NCBI GenBank assembly: GCA_019843655.1
Contig: JACDQD010000103.1
Span: 8,246,001 to 8,310,000, forward strand
Origin: Lethocerus indicus
Taxonomy: Eukaryota > Arthropoda > Insecta > Hemiptera > Belostomatidae
DNA length: 64,000 bases
Direction of reading: 5' to 3'
The translations under genes and the position numbers were made by a program. The notes beneath the pieces were generated by a model that was given only the letters and a program-made list of their open reading frames with translations, made no database searches and was not told the DNA's origin. The first letter of the stretch is position 1; each line of letters starts with the position of its first letter. Below, one piece after another: positions 34,940-48,700 of this stretch.

Positions 34940-35540
34940 TGTAATCCCCATACCCGACTCAAAAGAATCGACTTAAACAGAAAATTTGGACTCTTGAGGC
35001 CATTACTAAAACGGACATAAAAATTGACCTTAAGTAACAAACTGACAATGTACAAAGCGATACTTAAACCGTGGACATACGGTATAGAGCTATGGGGTTC
35101 CACCGAGACATCGCTCGCATCCAGAGATTTCAGTCAAAAGTCCTTCGTACAATCCTTAATGATGACCGGTATGTTTCTAACCACACAATCCACCATGACC
35201 TCAACATACCGACAGTCGACCAAGTCGCAAAATCCCGGTTCTGAACTTCCACTCCCGCCTTTCTCCTCATCCTAATCCACTCGTTCAGTCCCTTTCCTCT
35301 CTTACCCATCCATTATCCCCCCCCCCGCGTCGGCTTAAACGCCGCTGCCCTAGAGATCTTCTTAGCCCTTAGACTATAATTCTTCTTGCGTGAAAAGTGC
35401 CCTCTTTGGGTGGTTCCTTTTATCACGAAATACATGTGAAAAAAAAATCAGCACTTGTACTTATAACATTCATGTTGATTCTACAAAATAAAAAAGGTTA
35501 AAAAAAAGTTTTCCGTGTAAATACACGGACGAAATAATTT
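34940..35540 (+). mobile_element. Jockey-like LINE 3' fragment (pseudogene)
   Basis: Translation in shifting frames gives TRLKRIDLNRKFGLLRPLLK, then MYKAILKPWTYGIELWG, as in the C-terminal end of Jockey-type reverse transcriptases. Later pieces resemble FQSKVLRTILN, HDLNIPTVDQVAK and RRLKRRCPRDLL. Frameshifts and stops break it, so it is dead. It ends in A-rich sequence near 35510. Confidence 0.75.
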
Positions 35541-36879
35541 CAATCCCTTCCACATAATCAATTTCAGGATCCGATTATGCGCCCACTTGAACAAAAACTC
35601 ATGAAGAAGACCAAAAAAAGGTCCTAACGAATAAGGAAGGCTCTTACGAAGAGTGAACCTCCGCTCCTGTTACTATTGTATCCTCCTCCTCCTCTAGCGT
35701 TTGCATTATCGTTATATTGTTAATAATGATATTTCTTAATTCCTTCTTTACAGGAGGATAGGAATTCAAAAATGATCGGCAACTCAAAATGAAGTTATGG
35801 GCCCGAACAGAAATTTGACAGATCTTAAATTGTTCTACTTTTTGGGTGGCACGATATTGAATCAGTCATTAGTAATTATTCTAACTAATTCAGAATTCGA
35901 GGGGATTGTTCGATATATTTTAAGATTCTAGGCATTCCACTAGGCTCCGGCTTCGAGCTGGAGACGGTTTGGAATTTTCGCCACCCCTCTAAGGAAAGTA
36001 TTCCCTCAGTAGCGACTGATGATGACGAAAAGCCGATACTGATTGAGCACAGGACCAAATAGAGCACGAGATTTTGCAATAGTCATGAAAATATTAATGG
36101 GTTCGACGAAAATAAAAATATTGGAAATAAAATATACACATTAGTATGAAAAGTTAGAATACCTGTGTCTGATCTGCGAGGGGTTGGAATACCGTAGATT
36201 TCATGTGTTTCTGCCCGAGCGAAAGGAGACAACAACGCGAAATTTACGGTATGCAAAGTTAGTTTATAAATACCAGTATATGATATAATTCCGCGTCATT
36301 TTCTCAGTTATTGATGCCACACTTGAAATAATTATAGTCATTAACACGTATTATAGAAAATGGAAGAGCTAATATGGAAGGAAATGATTACCGAAATTTG
36401 TGTGTTCATCCAAAAAAAAAGTGGATATTAAACAACGAAACGTTGTGAGATATTAAATCCAACGATTGCATTCTTCCGAATTGTATTTCTAATTTATAGT
36501 TGTAAATATATTTATGTAAGTTCAGACAGTAGTTTCAGCTAGGTAGTTTGTCCCATAACAGACCTAGCGAATACAGATGAGTTTTATGGGTTAATGAAAC
36601 GTACGCCTTAAGGGGGTGGATTTCATTAATATTAATTAATAATATATTATATATATATGTTTCAGTAACTTGATTGGGGGACCCGTCTGGTAGAACTGGG
36701 GCGCGAACCGGCCGGCTCCGAAGATCGGGCGGTGGGGGAAATGAGTTTCATTCATTTCAGCAAGAGCGTAGTGCGTTAATTGGGGGGCTGTAAATGTAGA
36801 GGGGTGGGGGAGGCGGGCTCAGCTCTCGGAGTGGGACGGAACCGTTTGGCAGGGGCCGCCATCCTGGCTCAGAACTGAC
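35541..36879. other. Intergenic region with one hairpin-repeat copy
   Basis: AT-rich DNA; the only recognised feature is the repeat at 36168-36262. GC content rises after 36660 towards the possible first exon. Confidence 0.6.
36168..36262. repeat. Copy of the dispersed hairpin repeat
   Basis: Has ATCTGCGAGGGGTTGGAATA, CCGTAGATTTCATGTGTTTC, then an opposite arm with GGAGACAACAACGCGAAATT and TACGGTATGC. Both arms are present. Confidence 0.7.
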
Positions 36880-36945
36880 CGCAGCCCAGTCAGAGTCCGG
36901 TCATAGGCGAAAAGACACCACCCGCCGAAACTGCCCAATCATCAG
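36880..36945 (+). other. Possible non-coding first exon
   Basis: A GC-rich patch with an initiator-like CAGTCAGAGT at about 36888 ends in CCAATCATCAG before a strong donor GTGAGT at 36946. No ATG frame is needed. It could be the 5' UTR exon of the channel gene, joining the acceptor gttccag at 42648. Assignment is inference. Confidence 0.35.
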
Positions 36946-39900
36946 GTGAGTTATACCGACGGCCGCAATTATATCCGATTTTAAAAACACCCTCCGTACC
37001 TGTTTTGTGGTCAGCGAGGGGTTGGGACGCCGCAGATTTCGTGTATTTCTGTCTCCCAGGAGGAGACATCCTCCACAGCATTAAATGCCAACAATCTATC
37101 AGCTACAATATATCGGGCGTATATTTGCGCTTAATTGTTACAGGAAATTGCAATGACAGTCTACAGGTTCCGTTGATCGAAATAGTACAGCTTAACCGTA
37201 CAACGAAACCGATTTTTGTTTCCCCCACGGAATAATTAGTTGTACAGACGCCGCTCTAAAATCACTACGAGGGATAACTCGGAAATCGCGGTGAGTCTCC
37301 GGTGGAGCACAAATTTTTCCACAAACTGTTCATTTCATCCCGATCCGACGAGCTGGCCCCCAGTTCACTAACTAGATTTCACCGGGGAAGTTTGTTGAAC
37401 AACTGCTTCCTATCCGGAGCCCAGTTGGAAGGCCCCCCTATACATTGAATGCAGGTCAGGGTTAAAGGAAAACTGAAATTAAATACCGAAATATGAGTTC
37501 CCGTATAGATCTGTCCCGATTAATTAATTTCGTTCGTTTTTCACAAATTATCCCTTTCTTAAATAATCTGAAATTCAAATTTGAATACTACGCTAACATA
37601 GTATTTCATTAAAATTGCATCGACCTATGGCAGGGCTGCTTGAATTATGAAAATTTGAACAAAAGTTGTAAATGTTTTTAAACTAATATGCATAGATGAA
37701 AATTTAATTTGTTTGAAGGTTAAGGCAACTTTTAATTTTCTGTAATATTTTTTCTTTTCCATATATATCGCTTCTGTTTATTTTGTGTTAATAATTCAAT
37801 AATCTAATTTGTTTTAGTCACATTTGCTTATATTCTAATATAAAATATTACTTTAAGGCAGGGGTTCCCATAGTGCGTCGAGGGCATTGAAATGTGGCTA
37901 ACTATCATTTTTAATCAGAACCTATTATGATTTGACTATTCACTATTATGATTTGACGTTCTGCCAGAGAAACAATATCCACCAGCAGAAACCTTTTTTT
38001 TCCCATTATCAGGATTTCGTTCCAAATTTTATCCGGCTTGGCCCTCTCGCCTTATCGCAAAGAACTCTCCAGTCCGAAGGGACAGAACTAACAGAATAAT
38101 ATGTTTAATATCGTTATAATATATGTTTAGTATCAGTGCGTTCATTCGTCTATAAACAAGTATAAATCGAATAATAATAATACGGACGAAGCCCAGTATT
38201 ATTTTTAAGCGTTTGTTTTCAACACAATAGTTCCAGGTCAATCTGATGTCAAATATCCGGTATTAACATGGATATTCCATTGTCATTTTGAATTTCATTC
38301 GATATCCGTTTTTTTTTATTTCGAGTGCGTTTGCCATGATGAGATAAGGGCTCTCGTGTCCGCTGCTGGTCCATCCTTGTCGTCATGACCCCATAGTTCC
38401 CTACTCACTATTATTGTAGAGTGAAAAATTATTACTGTTATGATTATTATGTGTTATATATTTACGCCACATTGTATTATCATAGCTCTGGTAAATAGGG
38501 CCGTTACAATGAATTTCTATTATTCACAATAATAGAACATACCTCTTCTATTACCGTCGAATACGTACACAAGGTAGGGACTAAAATATTAAATATGTAT
38601 GTATACATGTGTATTTTCTGTCTCCACTCACTGATTCAACCCAACGACAGGCGTGTTTTGGCTTAACGCCATTCCCAGTAGCTTTCTGTTAGTGAAGTAG
38701 TAGCACAGCAACTGGTCTATCATAGATCAAATCAGTGAATGGAAAGAGGAGATCTGTGTCAAAACAGACCGAAATCAAAGCGGATCCCTACAATTTCCCA
38801 CTTGTTTTATTCAATTCAGCCACCGGCTTTATGTTTTAAAAATATTTTCCATATTTTCGCTGAACGTATCCAATAAGGTGGAAACGAGCCTGAATACTCA
38901 GTGAATTTACGAATGAGGCATTGGGACAAAGTGATATTTTGACACTGGGAAATATAAACAACCAATTGGAAGTTGGCACGGTCAGTGTGCGGCGAGAATG
39001 CATTTGACATCAGTTGACAAGGGGAATGATTAATTATGGTTACTAGTTTGCATACTCCCCAATAACTCCGATCTGACCTTTGCGGGGCAGAAGATTGAGT
39101 TAGGTGTATAGGTCAGGCCGCATATATATATAGCTTTCCTTCCCAGTTTGAACTCATTTAACATACGCTCAGTATATATACGGTCAGAATTGAATATTCT
39201 CCATTTTCGGACGAAAACTGAATCAACAAACAGGAATATCAACTATGCCGTAAAATAGTTCAACGTATGGGCTAATTATTTGAAAGATAATATAGTATAT
39301 TATTATCTAACAAAATTGTCGCGTTACTCATTATACACTTACGTGTCGGCAGTTTAAGCTAGGGCGAAATTAATCTGATCGAAATTACTTCGTTCCGATT
39401 TCTCTCCTCTACCGAGAACTGTTGGAACAGATTTAGACAACAATATAAATACCAGTTAACCTTTAAACAATCAGAAAATGTTGCCCCCGCCTCGTAAAAT
39501 CCGGTAATAATTTAAATTTGGACGCGAAATCGCGAAAGCTGTTTATTTTGGTTGGGCCCCGGCCGGGACTATCTCGAATAGCAGCCGCGGCCTCCCTAAA
39601 CAAGGCGGAAGTGAAAAGCCTCGGAAATCGTCAATGTTAGCCTGTGACGTTCACGACTGGGCTGTATTTATTCAAATTATTTATTCAAATAATTCGTGCA
39701 TTGTTCATTCAAATTTGACCGCTCAAACGTTTAAATCAGAGCCAGAGAAATTTAAATCCGAATTTCACTCCGAAAAACGATACAGAATATTCGGACGAAT
39801 TTTGTGACACTCCGGCTCGACATTTCGCTCCAAAGCAGTTTAAACGTGTATAATAATTACGTTAACATTTGCTGTAAAAGAAGTGAGTTGCAAAAAGTGT

Positions 39901-42648
39901 TCTAATACCGGTTGCTTACTTAATTTTCATTCAATTCCAATTTCGATTATTTTGAGTTTTAATTACCGATGGTGCTCGTACACGAAGGACAATAGTATTC
40001 ATTTTCTATAATAGCTGGTATATTCAAATCTGTGACCATAAGATGCCTTAAGTTCCCGCCTTATGCTCGCGTCCGTCGTTGATCATTAACAAGACGCATA
40101 AGTGTAACACTAATGTATTTTAACTAAGTAGTACAATGTGATATAGTTAACAGATATCCTTAATAGATGCGAAACTTTTATAATTCTTTTAATGGTCCCG
40201 GTTTCCTATTTTGGATCTCATGTCTATGTGTAGCAAGAAGTGGCCGTGTTGAGGCAGGTCCAAATACTATTACTAGACGCACAGACACGTGTTTAAGCTT
40301 GGAGTTATTCTGAAAAAAGAATTTTCTCTAGGCTCTAGGAACCAGACTGTAAAGTAGGTTCGGTGTATACTCGGAGGGTGGCCTGTTAGGTTTCGGGTCA
40401 CCATCGTCTTGCAATTAATTACGGACACAGGTTTCATCACAGCCTAACTCCGCAGTCCTCGGTAAAATTCCATCCGCATAAATGTGATGGATTTAATCGT
40501 CCGTTGTTACAACCGAATCTCGAGACGATAACATAGTTTCGTATTTCCTTTAAGCATAAGGACAGTACAGGAAAAAAGGAGATGACATTGTATTAACAGA
40601 GTAAATTTTTTCTTTCTCTCATTCAGCGAGTCTCTCGTTACAACTCCATCTCTCGTAACTTCATGTAGATATCTCTGTGGGTAAAACACCGATGAATCTC
40701 TTCTGTCGGGGAGGTTTCTATTAAAACATATCAACGAATAAACTTGCATACATGGATACGTTAGTTCTAAAAACAATAACGTCAGAATGGCGTTGCGTCC
40801 AATAAGTGATTCACTTTTGTTCTGTGTAAATACCGGCATGTGTCCATTGTTTGTGCAGGCGCAGAGCGGTTGTCGACAAAAAATTGAAAACAATTTATTC
40901 TCCCAAAAAATTTAGAAAAAAAAAAATTTGCCCTCCGTAAATGTGTGAATATGTAACGGGAAATTGAAGCGTGAATTACGAGTTGAGGTAATTTGCATAA
41001 AATGTGTCAATTTAGATCCAAAACAATATCTCTCAGCAACATACCCAAGCAAACCCGCCAACGTTAGCTTTTCAGGAATTTTGAATATCAAAATTGGATA
41101 ATAATTTATTATAATCATTCGATCATCGTTCGTATGCTGGGTTTTGGAATAGTCAGTCTATAGTATGGACAGTCCTCCGGTTATTTTTGACATTTGGCGT
41201 TAACTGATGTTTCTAATAATATATTTAAGCCAACTTAACAAAGCAAAGCAGTAGAGGAAATGTAAAAGGAACGCATTGGTAACGTGGGCCTAAACATTTC
41301 TATTTTAAACTTAACATCAAATTGAATTTTATAGTCTCTCCTGGAATCAAGCCGAAATGTACTTCACCAAGCAAGTAAATGTAGAACACTTCCGCAATAT
41401 TAAGAGGTTTTAGAGTTTAAATTGTCTTTTAAGTTTAAGACATCGTCATTTGTACTCATATGAAACATTTATTACCACAGCTATAGTGTATTAAAGAAAC
41501 GCGTCTTTTATAACTTAATGTACCGGAGAGGTTCGGTATATTTTTCGTTATCAGATTTCTGTATGCTAAATCTGTCAAGGACAATAATTTGAAACTCTTT
41601 ATTCCTGTCAGCCCTTTTGAAAATACTATTACTCTGATTTATCTCTTGATTCATCGTGGCAATAAAGTTTAATATGAGAGAGCTCAATCTCAATCTACGA
41701 ATTTAGAGAATTGGCCAATTTTATTTTTAGTACTTGGAAGTGTGGAAAATGTGTCACTCAGTTTCCGCTCAATTATATTGAGCGGAATATTTAATTAAGG
41801 AAATTCTGAAATAAAATAAATAGTACAGAGCTCTTCAGGTAAATTCGGGCCATTTCCCGGATTCTCCTGCGAGAGGTACTCAGGAAACTCCAACATACTC
41901 GTTAGACCTCCGTCGGGTAGTTTGTTTCACCACAACAGCTGTTTCCCATTAAAAGGTACAGTCATGTTGTTAGAGAGGCGCAAAGTTGTTTTGAATCCCG
42001 GTGTCGGACAGAATTTTCCTTCAATTGAAAATTTCCTGAGAAAATCGGTGCGATGGCATTGGAGAAAATCGGCTCAATTAAAAACAAAAATGTTTCAATG
42101 CGTTTTGTCCCTATAGTCCTATTTAAATATTACAGACAGTCAAATGGATTCCTACTGAAAAACGGCGAGAAACCGAAACCTATTAATATTTTAATTATTA
42201 TCTAATATATTATTAATATTAAACCTATTAATAATTTATTAACGGGAATTTCGCATCAGTGGGAATTACACCCAGAGAAATATAAATTGCATTTTAAAAT
42301 TCATATTATTCTTTTACGCTATCCGGTATCGCGCCTTTCCAATTATTACTGAAACATTTATAGTCACTTTTATATCTGTATATTAAAATTCAGGTTTTTT
42401 ACTAACTTGTGTTTGATTTTATATCTCCTTGAATCATCACTAATTAACTAACTAATTGCTTCAACAGAACAGACAAGTCCCCAGAGGGCTACAGAAGGAA
42501 AAAACTCTTCGCACAGGCGAAATCTCAGAATAGTCGGATAACCGAGCTTCTCACAGTATTACGCGATCCTACCGGGAGTTAGAATCCTGTTGAAGTTCCG
42601 GTTGTGGAATCCTTCACTGATTTATATGTGCTCGTTTGTTCCAGTAAG
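36946..42648 (+). other. Intergenic DNA or 5' intron of the channel gene, no exon seen
   Basis: About 5.7 kb, mostly AT-rich, containing the hairpin-repeat copy at 36998-37068. No coding exon on either strand was supported. Confidence 0.55.
36998..37068. repeat. Copy of the dispersed hairpin repeat, one arm
   Basis: Contains CCTGTTTTGTGGTCAGCGAG, GGGTTGGGACGCCGCAGATT and TCGTGTATTTCTGTCTCC. It lies about 50 bp after a candidate first exon. Confidence 0.7.
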
Positions 42649-42668
42649 GTAAAGCAGAAGGAGGAACA

Positions 42669-42772
42669 ATGGCCGAAGGACCCCACGACAGTTCTGCCCA
42701 GCATACGGCCCTCTTCATCTTCAAGGAGGACAACATCATCAGGCGCAAGTTTAAGGCAATAGTCGAATGGAT
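42669..42772 (+). CDS. Channel exon 1: start codon and pre-S1 region
   Basis: 34 codons, MAEGPHDSSAQHTALFIFKE then DNIIRRKFKAIVEW plus two bases. Donor GTATCC is weak but phase 2 fits the next exon, which supplies C to give Ile. The upstream stop shows the start is not a truncated frame. Confidence 0.78.
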
Positions 42773-45700
42773 GTATCCTTTGGCTCAATTTCTTCCAATT
42801 TAAACTCCACTCTTCTTTTAATTACACTCCCCGTGCCCAATTAGACGCACTTGTAACGTGTCTTCGTGTCTTATTTAATTCGTCTCGTCCAATTAGGTCC
42901 GTATTTTAGGAAAAGTGAACGGGAGTCTGGACGTCCAGCAGTTTATATCTTCAGCTCTGCCCTATTTGCTGAAAATACGGGAAAATTTAGACGTGCCCGG
43001 GCACAGAAGGGGTTGAATCGTAAACAGGAATGTGTTTGTGAAAATAGAATTTCCAAAAAACCTTGCAACGGGCGACTTATCGCTTTTTTTAAATGCAATT
43101 ATAAAGTTACTACGGTTTAGGCCGCTGTCTTTAACTTCAGTTATTAGGAAAAGGATCCCAAATTTGAAGACTGTAGACAGTTTTTAAGTTTGCTTCGCGT
43201 TGGTAGGGCCCGATTTGAACCGTAAACCGAAATAACTTTGTAATGTCAACTCAGTATATTTTCAAGTCCCCGCTATTCCTGGACTGAAATTTCATTATAA
43301 TTTTACGTACCCCGCGCGCGAAAAGCTTCAATATAATATTGTCGATATTTCAAATTAAACGGTCCGTCGTGCGGCGCTTGGACGGCCGCGCGCGTGGTAA
43401 ATATATATGACGGCTCGAAGAGAAGGTCGAGCGAAAATTATCTGGGACTTAGTTTTGATTTTTTCAAACGAGAGCAGAGAATTTTCCACCTTCCAGTCGT
43501 CACATCGCCAAATAGATTTGTTGATATATTGATATTGGGGATACTGTTTTACATATCCTGTTTTGTTCTGATCCTTTTTGATACAGGGAAAACCTTTTAA
43601 AAGCACCTTGTCACGTGTCGGATCCTCCATTTGGTATACCGACTAAAACTCTTGTTGTACCGTTTTTAATACCGTTTGGCTTCTGTTGTTGTAATTTCTC
43701 TTCACGGTAGCAGACCACGCGCTTATAAACAATAAATAATTAATCAGTAGTTTCGTTCTGATCCGGGGTATCAGCGGGGTGATTAGGATTAATCTTGGCA
43801 TTAACATCCCGTTTATAACTATCTTTTTATTCTTATTTCTATGATTTTTATTGGCTCTAGGTCTGGGAACAGAATCCCGGGGTTTTTCAGTCGAAACGGA
43901 TATTAAAACTGGCTTAGTTGTGATGTTTAATTGTAACGCTCCGATAGAATTTGAAGAAGTTGATGGACAAATGGACGGAGGTGGAGACGGCGACTGGTAA
44001 CAATTTCCTCAATTAGCTCCGTCTCGGGCCGCTATTTAGGCGCGCCTGAATTTCTGGCGACGCGTAATTTCTTTCTCGGCGGTGCCAGCGAATAACATTT
44101 CATTAAACTGGGCCATCATCGCCAGTTAGAGGAGCTCTGCAGGCCTTTAAGTCGGTTAGGACGCACTGTTGAATAATGCATGCGCTCCTTAGAGATTCGT
44201 CCGCATTAACTCGCCTAATCGTTTTCGCGATTTTATTGAGTCCCGCAATTGAACTGCAAACTGAGAAATATCTAATCAAAATCAAAACCACCCAGTAATC
44301 ACCTCAGCCCGGTTTGATAACGAGATTATAACGTCTGGGCTCTGTCCTTTAAAGGGAGAATTAATTTCCCTCGGATTCACGAGGAAATATTTGTGTTATA
44401 TAATTATATATCGCGCTATATATACTTAACGGAGTTGGTATAGCGTGGCTGGAATAATTCCAGTGTAATTTACTTCCTTTATTATGTGATTGTATGTTGA
44501 GCATAAAATATTAACGGATTTGCGGCAAGACTCGTATGAACTTATAAAATTTAGGAGTTCAATAATTGTTCTCAAATTTAACTGTCAAATAACAAACTAT
44601 TCGAAAGAGACATTTAAATAGCGAATGGATTTGTTTGGGGGCAGATGTCTTCGAGCCCATCTGTTCTCAGGAAATTACAAATGCCGGTGACTACGAGTTA
44701 ACAAATCCTCGTTTGGCCCGTTAAATATGAATAATGGTGGCAATTTTTTTGTATTTCTTCTTCTTATTCATAATATTTTTTATGAAGTTAATTCTGTTCT
44801 CGTCGCAGAGTAAGAATGCCGCGAGCCAACTTTTAGAGTTTCATTCACGAGTTTCATTTGGCCCAACTCCGGTATCCCAAGGACTTTTGTGTTAAATGGG
44901 CCTAAATGACCGCTCGTTTAATCCTAATGAAAGTGTTATACATTTTTTAAATAGAGCCTATTTATTTACATTAGGTGAATGAGAATTAATAAGCGATATT
45001 TCGGAAGCGGGAAATAAATCGGTCTTCTGTCGAAATTAAGGTGTGAAATTTTAAAAATGAAAAAGCTTGGCTATTATCTTAAATTTCAGTTGGTATAGGT
45101 CAGTTTCAAATCATGGCATTTCAGGGACATTTGACTTAATTTGGTTTTGGAGATTTTATATTATCAGATCATAGCGCACCCGAGTTATCGAAGGCATGGA
45201 ATGTTTCACCGTGTCCTTTTTTGTGCCAAAATGTGATTATAACGAACCGCCAAACTGGATATGAGTTTTTTCTGGTCGAACGAAAATTGTTGAATTAAAA
45301 CAGAAGTGTTTTTCGCTTGTCATCAAAATTGTTAGCCGTGACATACAACGGTAGGAATAAGGCGGAGTTTTGTCTCTCACAGAGAAGCCAATATATATTT
45401 TTATTTGATCCAGAGGGAAGGCGGCCAAATTTAATAATAGCCTTTTCATTCAAACGGTACACTGGAATAAATCCAAGTCGGTGCCTTAAATCAAAATTAT
45501 CCCAGCCGAGGTATTTTTTTTTTTATACATTTTTTATTCGAGACTTAAAATTATTAGGTTTGGCCCAACGTTCTGATGTCTCGGCTTCCATGGAACACAT
45601 GTTCTGTTTTTGTTGGCCTGTGGTACATCAACAAATATACAAGTTTTGGACTGGGAGTTTAATAATGTAAAACCAGATGGCGATGTTTGATTTCACCCCT

Positions 45701-48700
45701 ATTATTTGACTCCTTCATTAATTTAAAAGAGATTAGATTGCATATAAGGAAGGAATTATTAGTCAGACTATCCTGCAGAAAGAAGAAATTACCAACTCCG
45801 AAAACGTTTTTTGTTTCGGTTGTAACTAATATAGTAGTCATTTCGTTCCTGCATACCATCCTGGTGTTCAAACGAGACAGATACTTTTTCTGGAATTTGT
45901 TCCTTCGCTTATTGCATCAATAACAACACGATATGTTGGGTTTCATCGGAAGCGTAGTGAAGAGTAAAAACCTAAACCGTTGGCCGACAAATCGAATCAA
46001 CAGCGAGATCAAAATTGGATTTGGAGTTCAATTGGAATGTTTTCAGAGATCCCCCACTCCGATTCCACAATTAATCTAAAAAAGATGATTTAATTGGCCG
46101 GCGGTCGCGGGGCAACCCCGCTATATCCAGTTAGCGGCGCAAACCTAGTATCGTAAACTAATAACGGTAATTAGGCCCGGGCTGAATGTCAATTGATGGT
46201 AAATGGTTTTCTCCGATCTCAGAGGCCGCCCCCCAAACAGCCAAAGTTCAATTGGTTTCTTTCCTGACGAATAACGGCTGCTGTCCGAATTGCGTAACCC
46301 TTGGCGGTCCCAATACGCCTATCGGTTTTACAACCGTACCCTGTCAATCTTGATCATAATTTAACGATTTTCAATTCAAATCGGTTCAACGGATTCTCCC
46401 TTCTATTTTTAATAATCAGCGTGGAATCTCCCCAGATACATACCTCACACCTTAAATTTCACTCATTCATAGAATGACCGAAACAATTGACAAAAAATAC
46501 TAACAAACCTTGCAAATTCCTACATGGGGTTTCTAGAGTTATATGAGTTCCAGTAGGGATTGATTGAAAATTGCCAATCTAGGCAAAAAAGCACATTCAA
46601 TTGCAAACAGGAATTGAATGCGCAGGGAGCCCAGATAATTCCGGACTAGGAAATACAATAAAAGTTATATTTTTCCGAAAGAGTTTCATTGTTATTCAAT
46701 TAATTATACAATTAAAATTTAATTTGTTTATATTACTGTCCTTAATTCGAAATTTTTAGCCCATTTGAATATATTATACTGCTTGTCATTATCGCCAACT
46801 GTATAATATTGGGGTTCGGATTTTATCTACCGGAAGACGACGTTCACGCCCAACGATTGGTAAGTCATTTATTGTTTTCAATTGAAACAGTAATCACAAA
46901 TTACAAAAAATATTTTCTTCTGTTCTATCCATTATTCGAATCTGGCGTAGATATATTCAAACCGACGTGGATCGGGTTTATAATGAAAAACTTCAATTAT
47001 AAACTTAAATTATAACGATTCCTAAGAGGAATACAAATTTCCATTTAATTTGGGTTTACATCTGAAAATAAATTAATTTTGTCAGCTGCGATTTAAATAG
47101 TGAATCTAAGTTATGTTTTGGATATCTTCCGAGAAATATAGGAATAGAGCTTGTTTCTTTCATCGTCTTTCATATTCACTGTCTATTCTTAGTTAATCTA
47201 AGATGTCAACATATTTTCTTTCGCGTGGGTTAATATTTTTAGCTCTGGTATAAAAACAATCGTGTAAACCACTGGTCTAAGCCGCTTATCCTTATCTTTT
47301 GCAGGAGAAAACAGAAATCTACTTCTTTATTATTTTCGTGGTTGAAATGACGCTGAAATTGGTAGCTTACGGTTTCGTCCTCCATCCAGGCTCGTACCTC
47401 CGCAACCCGTGGAACATTATTGACTTCTTCGTTATTCTTGTAGGGTAAGTGTTCTTTAAAATGTTATGCCATTAGTGCAAGAAACTTTCCATTTTGAATA
47501 CGAACGTAGCTTATTGTTGTGTGTCGTAGTTATTTAAAAAAAATAAGGATCAGAGACGGGTTCCCCTTTCTTGATAACGAATAGAGGGCTTTATTCCCTC
47601 CTGTCCAAACTATCCGGTCACCTTCCTGAAAATTCTGACAACCGCCTTACAAGATAAATGGCCACGTTCTTTCCTCACTGTAAGGGTGGGAACATGATTA
47701 CCATTCGTGCATACGTGTTATAAAATCGCACTGTCACTAAATACAATTGAAACATAGTGGTAACTTAAAATATTGAGAGAAAAGGATTTTCTTAATTATT
47801 TTGGTTTATCAGTTTTTTCGTGGACCGTATAAACTTTCCGTTACAGAATATACAGATTCCAGGAATGTTCATCTTCCGTGTGGAACATGTAAATTCAAGT
47901 CCCACCGCCAACCTTCTAATGAGATAAATGCTAATTTATGTGAAGGGTCTCAGCCGAGGCGTCGGCCCCCGCCCACTCGGCCCAGCTAATTGCCCTTTTT
48001 TCACCGCCTTTTTTTTCTTGTCATCTTTGCATCATTCGGACATCTTCTTCTTTTTCTTTTTTCTGCTTCAAATTTTAAACGGTCATTTAAGAGGGACAAG
48101 TAGTGGAATAATTTGTCCCATTAAGCGGTCTCGAGCGTTATTCGGCGTCGTTAGAATTCCCTCCTCCCGGCCGTTCGCGCGTCCTTTCAATCTGCGGATT
48201 CCATTTTTGCCCCATCATTGACGTCTCTCTTCTCTGAATTCACAAGAGAGGCAGAGTGTGCCGCGGGCTTTATTTGACTCAGTCCTGTTTCAAGGATGAC
48301 TATTTGCGTCCTCTGGATTTTCGCCTACTGAAAAAGAATCGTAAATCGGATTGTACATTCGATGTATCATGCGATATCCATTTTAATAGCCCTTAAATTA
48401 ATGAAACCTGGAACTATTTTTTTAATTATGCAAGATTATTATTATTACTTCGTATGAAATTCTTCGTTTCACTGATCGAGTGCCAGATGGGTAAAATTAG
48501 GTGTATTTCAAAATGAGCCGTTTCCTAAGTTTTAAGATTGACCACGTGTATTAAATCACAGCTGCGACTACTTCACATCAAAGGACATTATAATTAACAA
48601 AATTATTATTTTTAATATTAAATTTTCTGTAACCATATTAGGAAAATTAGGGGAATTGTTACATTCCCTGTTTGCTTACGTTATACTGGGATCAGTACCT

